Source of the DNA: Pseudomonas chlororaphis | GTDB taxonomy: Bacteria > Pseudomonadota > Gammaproteobacteria > Pseudomonadales > Pseudomonadaceae | Assembly (NCBI RefSeq): GCF_001921865.1 | Contig: NZ_MSCT01000009.1 | Location: 434,001 to 498,000 of the forward strand | Length of the DNA stretch: 64,000 bases | Direction of reading: 5' to 3' | Part shown: positions 26,547 to 33,155 of the stretch, one piece after another | Layout of the letters: each line of letters starts with the position of its first letter | Position numbering within the stretch: position 1 is the first letter of the stretch | The notes under the pieces: generated by a model | Seen by the model: the letters and a program-made list of their open reading frames with translations, nothing else | The model's database searches: none | Told to the model about the DNA's origin: nothing | Program-made: the position numbers and the translations under genes

Positions 26547-28646
26547 TCACTTTTCCGACCGCTGCAAAGCCAGGTTCGTTTCGTCGAGGGGCGCCTGGGC
26601 GACAGCCGTGGCGAGCAGAGGTCGCGCAGGAGGGGTGAAGGTCAAGGGGTGCAACTTCCAGGCTTTTGCCAGCTTGCGGGCCACCTTGCCCGACAACACC
26701 GTGGACCCGCTGCGCCGGATCGCCCTGGCATGGGCGCCCAGCCCTGCGACGAGGGGCGCCCATTCCGGCCGCGGGTCGTTGACATAGTCCCAGCCCTGAC
26801 CCAGCCAGGGGCAGCGCCCGCCGATCCAGGCCTGGATGGCCGGGGTTTCGCGCCTGACATAGTCCGCGGCCTTGGCGGCCTTTGGCCGGGGTGCCCGCGC
26901 CTTGACTGCCGGTACCTGCAAGCGCGGGGTGCCGTCTGCCTCCAGGGTCACCCGCATCGCCCCGAGCAGAGCGATGTCGAACGGCACCGGCTGGCCCTGG
27001 GCGGCATAGAAATACGCCAGGCGCCGGATGCTGTCGTAGTCGGCAACGGCACGGTACAGGTAGGCGCAAATCACCCCCCGCATGGGGTCGGCGTGTTTTT
27101 CATGGCGCAGGTCGGCGGCCAGTCGGTCGATGTTTTCGGGTTGCAACCGGCCCGCGGCGAAATCGCCGATCGCGTCAAGCATCGATAGATAGCTGTCGGG
27201 CGCCTCGGGTACTCCATAGGCCTGGAAAAGATCGCCGAGGGAACTGGGCATCACCACGGTGTACAGGCCGCTGTAAGGCACAACCGGAGTGAAGGTGCCA
27301 TCGGCCAGTTCCACCAGCACTGGCATCCCCAGAGGATCGCTGTGGGCGCGGTACATCTCGAAAACGAAGGTGGAATCCAGGTGCTCGATCGGGGCATGGG
27401 ACAGCAGCTGCGCGGGATTGCCGTAAACCAGCAGGTTCGCCTCGCCCCGGCCGCCGATCAACTCCATCTCGCGGCGAATCTCGGCGGCGGCGGACTGGCG
27501 CATATCCGCCGCGGTATCCGCCTCCAGCCGCTGGACCAGCGCCTTGACCTTTTGCGTCTTGCCGGGAGAACGCGGGCCCTGATGGCGCAACACCACCAGG
27601 TCCTGCAGCACGTCCTTGCTGGCGTCGGGGATGATCGCGACCTGGCCGGTTGCAAGCTTCAGGTCGTGCTGCTTGAGCCCGAAGTGGTTGCCGAGCATGC
27701 GCTGGCGGAACGCCGGGTCGCTGTGCAGCCGCTCGATACTTTCCTCGGCGGAGCCCGGCGGGCCACCGGGCTCCGGGTCCGGCCCGGGGCCCATGCTGGT
27801 GCCGTCTCCCGAGGGCGGCCAGGGCTGCAAGCCGGAGGGGCCCGGCAATGGGGTGGCGGTGTTGTAGAGCAGGGCGGATTCGGGGTCGACCAGGCATTGC
27901 GGGTTGAGCTTGAGGCGATATTCCTTGGCGCGCTCGGTGGTGCGCGCGCGCACGCAGACGCCGAGGCTCGCGGTGGTGATCAGGCCGTTGCTGATGGCGC
28001 TCGGTTCGATGCCCCACAGCGCATCGGCGATCACCCCGCTGAACACACATTTGCCCGGCGCGCTGGACATCGGCTCGGACACCATGTAGCCCAGTTGCCC
28101 GTCCTGGCAGGCGGCCAGGCGATCGAACCTGGGGTTTTCCACTTGCGCGCCTTCCACCAGTATCCCGCGCACGGGGTCCAGGCGCGCCAGGTCGATACTC
28201 TTGGGGATTTCGCGGCAGGCATCGCTGATCAGGGTGATGCGTTGAATGCCGTGCAGCAGCAGCTCGGTATAGAACGAGTCGGCCAGCACGCGGTACTTCT
28301 GGCGCAGCGAGTCGCTGAACAGCCAGGAGATCGAGCCGATATTGGCGTCGGTCAGGCCGTGGCCGCAAAACGCCAGGATCAATTGCTCGGCCACCTCGGC
28401 GCCCGGGGGGAACAGCTCGTCCACCGCTTGTTGCACTCGCTGCCGGGTGACCGGGTTGTCGGCGCCGTCGATGGAGCCGTCGTCGACGGTCTTCACGTTG
28501 TCGGCGCCGAAGCCCGAGCTCAGGGCCCAGTTGCCGATCGCGCGGGCGGCGAGCACGGCGCCGTCCAGGTAGGCAAAGCGCAGTGTCTGGTTGGGCAGCG
28601 GGGTCAGCGTGCTGACGCCGATGGCCAGGCAGGTCCGTCTAGTCAT
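26547..28646 (-). CDS. Caspase-fold (peptidase C14-like) protein
   Basis: 699 residues. The N-terminal caspase domain (about 1-240) opens TCLAIGVSTLTPLPNQ. The His/Cys dyad is His96 in LAFCGHGL and Cys144 in LISDACRE, each after a hydrophobic strand as in caspases and metacaspases. A Pro/Gly-rich linker (about 270-310) leads to a C-terminal region of about 390 residues that I do not recognise. No signal peptide or membrane span is evident, so it is probably cytoplasmic. Its start overlaps the end of the DUF2182 gene by eight bases, so the two are translationally coupled. The target is unknown; the co-encoded tyrosinase is a natural candidate. Confidence 0.82.
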   Translation of the reverse strand: MTRRTCLAIGVSTLTPLPNQTLRFAYLDGAVLAARAIGNWALSSGFGADNVKTVDDGSIDGADNPVTRQRVQQAVDELFPPGAEVAEQLILAFCGHGLTDANIGSISWLFSDSLRQKYRVLADSFYTELLLHGIQRITLISDACREIPKSIDLARLDPVRGILVEGAQVENPRFDRLAACQDGQLGYMVSEPMSSAPGKCVFSGVIADALWGIEPSAISNGLITTASLGVCVRARTTERAKEYRLKLNPQCLVDPESALLYNTATPLPGPSGLQPWPPSGDGTSMGPGPDPEPGGPPGSAEESIERLHSDPAFRQRMLGNHFGLKQHDLKLATGQVAIIPDASKDVLQDLVVLRHQGPRSPGKTQKVKALVQRLEADTAADMRQSAAAEIRREMELIGGRGEANLLVYGNPAQLLSHAPIEHLDSTFVFEMYRAHSDPLGMPVLVELADGTFTPVVPYSGLYTVVMPSSLGDLFQAYGVPEAPDSYLSMLDAIGDFAAGRLQPENIDRLAADLRHEKHADPMRGVICAYLYRAVADYDSIRRLAYFYAAQGQPVPFDIALLGAMRVTLEADGTPRLQVPAVKARAPRPKAAKAADYVRRETPAIQAWIGGRCPWLGQGWDYVNDPRPEWAPLVAGLGAHARAIRRSGSTVLSGKVARKLAKAWKLHPLTFTPPARPLLATAVAQAPLDETNLALQRSEK

Positions 28647-29412
28647 GGAAGTGCGCCGCCTTGCGCAGGGTAAGGAGCCAGGGCTCAGGTCGGGGGAAGA
28701 TCGCCGGCCAGTGCCAGCGCGGCCGATCGCCTGGGGCCAGGCGCTCGATCAGCATGACGGCCCCGGCAACCGGCATCAGCACAAGGTGCCAGGTCCCGCC
28801 CAGCAGCGGCACCAGCATCCAGGCCCAGCACGAAGCGACGCACCAGGCGCCGTGGGCCGCGCCGAAGGCCAGGCAATCGCGGTCGGCGGCCCAGCCGAAA
28901 AGACCGATGCGGCGCAGGCGATGGCCACGGTTGAGCGCCGCGCGCTGCCACGGGCTGGCGCTCCACAACAGGGCAACCAGCAGCGCAGCGGCCAGCGCCG
29001 CTTCGGCCACGCTCAGTTGCAGGAGCAGGGCGAGCACCATCAGGAGCGGCCCGGCGGCCAGCCACAAGGCGGTGTAGCCCAGCAGGAACACCAGCGCCGC
29101 GCGGATGCGCCGGCGCGGCAGGCTGGACTGCCAGACATGCATGAGCGGCATCGCCAGCAACGGCGGCATCATCGCCAGCAGCATCAAGGCCCAGTCCGCC
29201 AGCCTGTGCTGCGCCGGGTTCAGGGCGAGCTCCGCCTCCAGCGCGGTGGGCCAGCGGGTGAGCAGGGACAGCCCCTCCACGGCGCCGCAGAAGGCGGGCA
29301 GGCTGCTGTGCCCAGCGGTGTAGAGGCACAGGGCCAGACCCAGCCCGGCCGTCGCGAACAGCAACGGCCAGGGCGCCCGGGTGAAGCCGAGCAGGATCGT
29401 TCCGAATGGCAT
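28639..29412 (-). CDS. DUF2182 predicted metal-binding membrane protein
   Basis: 257 residues with six or seven hydrophobic spans. Family marks are LMLLAMMPPLLAMPL in the second span region and AHGAWCVASCWAWMLVPLL (about 190-208) with paired cysteines. A His-containing tail ends KAAHFHD. DUF2182 proteins are described as predicted metal-binding integral membrane proteins; none has a firm function. Placed between a copper enzyme and the caspase-like protein, it might handle copper, which is inference. It starts ten bases after the tyrosinase stop codon. Confidence 0.75.
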   Translation of the reverse strand: MPFGTILLGFTRAPWPLLFATAGLGLALCLYTAGHSSLPAFCGAVEGLSLLTRWPTALEAELALNPAQHRLADWALMLLAMMPPLLAMPLMHVWQSSLPRRRIRAALVFLLGYTALWLAAGPLLMVLALLLQLSVAEAALAAALLVALLWSASPWQRAALNRGHRLRRIGLFGWAADRDCLAFGAAHGAWCVASCWAWMLVPLLGGTWHLVLMPVAGAVMLIERLAPGDRPRWHWPAIFPRPEPWLLTLRKAAHFHD

Positions 29413-29422
29413 GAACCGCGAC

Positions 29423-30901
29423 TCAGCTGACGGTGCCGCTGCGCTTGAGCACGCTGATGCGCTCCACGGTCACTGGCTTGTCCGCCGAGATCTGCTCGCC
29501 CGGGACCAGGGTCACCCGCAGCGCGTCCGGATCGAAATCGCCGGCATCCGTCAGGCGCTGGGCCAGGTCGGTGATGTCGATCGTATAGCCGAGCCCGTTG
29601 CCGCCGTGGCCGCCGTCGGGCCGCGAGGCGACGTTCAGTCCGAACAGGGTCAGGCTGCCGGCGTGGTACTCGGGGTGCTGCTGCGGATCGCTGTCCTTGG
29701 GCAGGTTGATGTACACCTCGAGCTGAGGCGACGGGGCGGAGCCGCGCACCGATTCCAGTGCCAGGTAGAGGCGGGTTACCGGTTCGCCCGGGGCCGTCGC
29801 GCCCATTGCGGCGATACCGGTATGGGTGGCGTCGCGGGCGAGGTCGACCTGGGTGCGCACGGGCGCGCCGCCGACGGTGACGACCGAGCGGTTGGCGCCG
29901 ATCGGTTCGATGCTCTGGTGTTCCGGCGCACCCATCTTGACCCGTGTCACGGTCTCTACTCCTGGTTTCACCCCGGTACCGATGTTCAAGTCAGCATAGC
30001 TGGGGTGCAGTTTGCCCCCCTTCAAGGTGTCGCGGCCGGAGAACTTCATGCCCGTGGCGCTGCCCGGCACCGGCATGATGAAGCGCCGGTCGGACGGGCC
30101 GTCGAGCCAGCGCGGATCGCGGACCATGGTCTTGCCCGCGGTGTTCATCCAGGCTTCCCAGAGCCGGTCGACGTTGCAATGGTGCAACCAGAAGATCGGG
30201 TCCAGGGCGGCGAGGTAGGGGTCGGCCATAAAGCCTTCGCCACCGCCAATCAGGCGATGCACGGTGTTGTGCGGGTTGTTCTCCAGGTCGCCGGTCCAGC
30301 GCGCGAACTGAGCGAACTTGCCGGTGACGCCGCCACCGAAACCGATGCTGCCATCGTTGCCGACCTGGAAATCGTTCTCTTGCATCGCCGCCAGGCTGAA
30401 CGCATCGAGGGAGCTCGGCTGCAGCTTGCTGAAGCCCTGCCGGCGCGGGTATTTCTTCAGCGGGTTGGGGCCGCCGTCGAACGTGTCCAGCAGGAACGCC
30501 TCCGGGGCCCGCCGGGCATTGGGGTCCTTGCTGTTGAGGTAGTTCCAGTACGGCAGCGCCCAGGCGTCGCCCGTCAGTTCCTTCACCTTGGCCGCGACAA
30601 TCGCCTCGAAGGCCGCCAGGTAACCGCGGTGCCAGGAAAGGAAGTACCAGCTGCCGTGCTGGCACTGGCTGCCGTAGGTGAAGTTGGTCAGGTCCTTGGG
30701 TACCGGGTCGGCGTCGCCGAGCACCTTCATCTCGACCCAGAGCTGGCGGTCGAAGCCGTGCATGGCGCCGAGGAATTTCCAGCTGTTGTGGTCGGTGATC
30801 GGCAGCTTGTCCAGTTCGCGCATGGCCAGCGCGTAGTTGTACAAGACCTTGTTGTCCCATCCGGAGCCGAGTGTCGCTACATCCTGTCTAACCGTGGTCA
30901 T
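29423..30901 (-). CDS. Tyrosinase-family type-3 copper oxidase with C-terminal domain
   Basis: 492 residues. All six copper ligands are visible: CuA His48 (AMHGF), His82 (CQHGSWYF) and His91 (LSWHRGYL); CuB His211 and His215 (NPHNTVHRL) and His241 in DPIFWLHHCNVDRLW. It would oxidise phenols to o-quinones. The catalytic core ends near 262. A C-terminal domain (about 365-492) includes LEVYINLPKDSD and GSLTLFGLNV, resembling the domain that caps latent plant-type polyphenol oxidases. No signal peptide. The ATG follows GGGAGGGTGCATTC on the minus strand. First gene of a four-gene operon with DUF2182, a caspase-like protease and a 111-residue protein. Confidence 0.88.
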   Translation of the reverse strand: MTTVRQDVATLGSGWDNKVLYNYALAMRELDKLPITDHNSWKFLGAMHGFDRQLWVEMKVLGDADPVPKDLTNFTYGSQCQHGSWYFLSWHRGYLAAFEAIVAAKVKELTGDAWALPYWNYLNSKDPNARRAPEAFLLDTFDGGPNPLKKYPRRQGFSKLQPSSLDAFSLAAMQENDFQVGNDGSIGFGGGVTGKFAQFARWTGDLENNPHNTVHRLIGGGEGFMADPYLAALDPIFWLHHCNVDRLWEAWMNTAGKTMVRDPRWLDGPSDRRFIMPVPGSATGMKFSGRDTLKGGKLHPSYADLNIGTGVKPGVETVTRVKMGAPEHQSIEPIGANRSVVTVGGAPVRTQVDLARDATHTGIAAMGATAPGEPVTRLYLALESVRGSAPSPQLEVYINLPKDSDPQQHPEYHAGSLTLFGLNVASRPDGGHGGNGLGYTIDITDLAQRLTDAGDFDPDALRVTLVPGEQISADKPVTVERISVLKRSGTVS

Positions 30902-31010
30902 GAATGCACCCTCCCTTGCGGCATCAGGTCGGGGCGGTGCCTGTCGCGCCGCCCCCTTCGCAATCCTTTGCCGCTGGCGACTGCATGTTCACGGCGCAAC
31001 TGCGTTCGTA

Positions 31011-31050
31011 AGGCCTGCCGTGCCGAAGCAGGCCTATTGGAAATTGAGTA
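31011..31050 (-). promoter_or_regulatory. Putative promoter and palindromic operator of the tyrosinase operon
   Basis: On the minus strand a -10-like TATACT lies near 31050-31045. Just downstream of it is the perfect inverted repeat AGGCCTGC (31011-31018) / GCAGGCCT (31028-31035). The palindrome would lie across or just after the transcription start, a place where a repressor could act. The rest of the 30902-31149 gap shows nothing else. Confidence 0.35.
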
Positions 31051-31149
31051 TAGAGGCCCGGAAAAAAGCTAATGGCGAATTCCCATTATCCCGATGAACG
31101 ACATAGGCCCTGTGGTTTCCCGGCCTGGAGGGACGGCTGATTCGCCCGC

Positions 31150-31467
31150 TCACAAGGCCCGCAGCAGCCGCTGCAATTGCTCATGTTCCCAGATGCTCAA
31201 AAGCTTGACCGGGTCGGTGCCGTAGCGCTGCCAGGCGTCGAGCGTTTCACTTCGGCCGTCGGGCGCGCGGCAGGCTTCGCAGTGGCTCAGGGTCTGGCCA
31301 TGGTTGACCAGGGTCAGCGTCCAGCCGTCGGTCTCGAACAGCACCTGGTCGCTGTGGTCGGCCCGCTGCACGCGGTGGCTCGACGGGCCCGGGGTGCGCG
31401 TACCCAGGGCCAGATCCCTGAGGACCTGGCAGACCTCGCGGGCGGTGAGGGCGGCGGTGCTTGGCAT
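31150..31467 (-). CDS. Hypothetical protein, DUF7693-like
   Basis: 105 residues, cytoplasmic. It opens TALTAREVCQVLRDLALGTR-like sequence, then VLFETDGWTLTLVNHGQTL, CEACRAPDG and a C-terminal WQRYGTDPVKLLSIWEHEQLQ helix. I recognise the pattern as a small family common in pseudomonads (called DUF7693), with no known function. Separate from the tyrosinase operon by 248 bases and divergent from the sigma factor gene. Confidence 0.75.
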   Translation of the reverse strand: MPSTAALTAREVCQVLRDLALGTRTPGPSSHRVQRADHSDQVLFETDGWTLTLVNHGQTLSHCEACRAPDGRSETLDAWQRYGTDPVKLLSIWEHEQLQRLLRAL

Positions 31468-31571
31468 GAGGACGGTCTCGGCTGGGCGGGGGCAGGGTGC
31501 TTATTTTGCCAGGGGGCGCGCGCGCGAAGCGCGGGTTTTTCGCGGGTGCAAATATATGACGCGGCGCATTG

Positions 31572-31592
31572 TAAATGCGAACGGTTATCTTT
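31572..31592. promoter_or_regulatory. Fur-box-like site before the ECF sigma gene
   Basis: TAAATGCGAACGGTTATCTT matches the AATGCGAA half often seen in Pseudomonas Fur boxes, with GTTATC on the other side. It lies 25-45 bases before the sigma gene, as expected for iron-repressed FecI-type sigma factors. Confidence 0.5.
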
Positions 31593-31615
31593 AGAGTCTG
31601 CGGCCTTTCCGTCGC

Positions 31616-32137
31616 ATGACACCGCAGCGAATGTCGAGCATGACCACCGAAGAGTTGGAACTGGCCTTCAAGACCCATGCGGGAGAGTTGCGCTCGTTTC
31701 TGTATCGGCATTTGCGCAATACCGAGACCGCCGCCGACCTTGCCCAGGAAACCTACTTGCGCATGCTGCGCCAGCCGCCGCGCAAACCGGTGCTGAACCT
31801 GCGCGGGTTCATCTTCCGCGTGGCCCACAACCTGGCCATCGACCACGCCCGCAGCCGGGGCACGCGGGACCAGCATGACCAGGGCATGGCCTATCTCTAC
31901 GAGGTCACGGGGGAGAGCCCCGAGCTGTTCGACGTGGTCGCTTCCCAGCGCGAGCTGGCGGCGATGGACGCGGCGCTGCTGCGGCTGCCGGCACAGTGCC
32001 AGCAGATTTTCCTGCTGTGCCGCCTGCAAGGTCTGCCGCACAAGGAGGTGGCCCGGCAACTGGGCGTTTCGGTCAGCACCGTGGAAAAACAATTGGCCAC
32101 GGCCCTCGACTTTCTCCGCCAATGCCTGCACCGTTGA
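31616..32137 (+). CDS. ECF sigma-70 factor, FecI-like iron-starvation sigma
   Basis: 173 residues. Sigma-70 region 2 (about 15-80) has DLAQETYLRML and AHNLAIDHARSR; region 4 (about 115-168) has LPAQCQQIFLLCRLQGLPHKEVA and VSVSTVEKQLATAL. The arrangement sigma, FecR, TonB receptor with signalling domain is the classic cell-surface signalling module, in which ferric siderophore binding activates the sigma factor. Three nearby ATGs (31616, 31631, 31640) are possible starts; none has a clear ribosome-binding site, and I give the longest. Confidence 0.9.
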   Translation: MTPQRMSSMTTEELELAFKTHAGELRSFLYRHLRNTETAADLAQETYLRMLRQPPRKPVLNLRGFIFRVAHNLAIDHARSRGTRDQHDQGMAYLYEVTGESPELFDVVASQRELAAMDAALLRLPAQCQQIFLLCRLQGLPHKEVARQLGVSVSTVEKQLATALDFLRQCLHR

Positions 32138-32142
32138 CCGCC

Positions 32143-33072
32143 ATGCACGATCAGCCTCTCTCCCACGCCCCCGAACCCGAGGTTCACCGCGTTGCCCATG
32201 CCTGGGTGATTCGCCTGACTTCGGGCGATGCGCAGCCCGCCGACATCGCCGCGGCCCGCGCCTGGTGCGAGCAGGCCCCGGCCCATCAACAGGCCTTCGT
32301 CGAGGCCCGGCGGCTGTGGCAACTGGGCGGGCAACTGGCCGCGCCGCAAGCCCGGCGTCCGTCGCGCCGGCACTGGGCGCTGGCCAGCGCCGCGGTATTG
32401 CTGCTGGGCCTGGGCGTGTTGCTGGTCCGCCAGAATGCCTGGGATGCCGACTACCGCACCGCGCAAGGCGAGCAGCAACAGATCCAGCTGGCCGACGGTT
32501 CGCGCATCACCCTCGACGCGGACTCCGCGCTGGATGTGCAATTGACGCCGAACGCGCGGCAGATCGTCCTGCGCAAGGGCGAAGCGCTGTTCGACGTGGC
32601 CCACGACCCGGCGCGGCCGTTCAGCGTGCAAGCGGGGGAGGTGCGGGCCACGGCGCTGGGGACGGTGTACGCGGTGCGCCGCGAGGGGCCGCAGGCGCAG
32701 GTCATCGTCGCCCGTGGCCGGGTCGCGGTCAGCGACGCCGCTTCCCAGGTGGTGTTGCAGGCCGGCGAGGCGGTGGCGCGGCAAGCCGCGGGCCTGGGTG
32801 CGAAACACCCGGTCGATACCGACAACGCCCTGGCCTGGCGGCACGGGCGGCTGGTATTCGACCAGGCGCCCCTGGCCCAGGTGCTCGAACAGCTCGAACG
32901 CTATCGCCCGGGCTTCATGCTGATCGGCGACGACCGGTTGCGCGAACTCAAGGTCAGCGGCACTTTCCAGCTCGATCGTCTCGACGAAGGCCTGGCCACG
33001 CTGGAGCAGGTGTTCCCGCTGAAAATCCAGCACTACACCGGCTACCTGACGGTGTTCCGCAGCCGCGGCTGA
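32143..33072 (+). CDS. FecR-family anti-sigma regulator
   Basis: 309 residues. The N-terminal cytoplasmic anti-sigma part has AHAWVIRLTSGDAQPADIAA and ARAWCEQAPAHQQAF (DUF4880-like). There is one membrane span (about 83-100, WALASAAVLLLGLGVLLV). The periplasmic FecR domain has ADGSRITLDADSALDV and RKGEALFDVAHDP, and a C-terminal STN-like segment (about 235-305) contacts the receptor. It carries the signal from the receptor to the sigma factor. The ATG at 32143 is the first after the sigma stop; an ATG at 32122 overlapping the sigma gene is also possible. Confidence 0.88.
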   Translation: MHDQPLSHAPEPEVHRVAHAWVIRLTSGDAQPADIAAARAWCEQAPAHQQAFVEARRLWQLGGQLAAPQARRPSRRHWALASAAVLLLGLGVLLVRQNAWDADYRTAQGEQQQIQLADGSRITLDADSALDVQLTPNARQIVLRKGEALFDVAHDPARPFSVQAGEVRATALGTVYAVRREGPQAQVIVARGRVAVSDAASQVVLQAGEAVARQAAGLGAKHPVDTDNALAWRHGRLVFDQAPLAQVLEQLERYRPGFMLIGDDRLRELKVSGTFQLDRLDEGLATLEQVFPLKIQHYTGYLTVFRSRG

Positions 33073-33121
33073 ATTATTTTTACGGGTCCGCGCGGCTCGC
33101 CCGTCTTTCTTCTCTAAAAAC

Positions 33122-33142
33122 GATAATGCTTCGTATTCATTA
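33122..33142. promoter_or_regulatory. Fur-box-like site before the TonB receptor
   Basis: GATAATGCTTCGTATTCATT lies 14 bases before the receptor start and resembles the Fur consensus GATAATGATAATCATTATC in both halves. It may overlap the promoter used by the adjacent ECF sigma. Confidence 0.5.
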
Positions 33143-33155
33143 GAGAGGAACCCCG

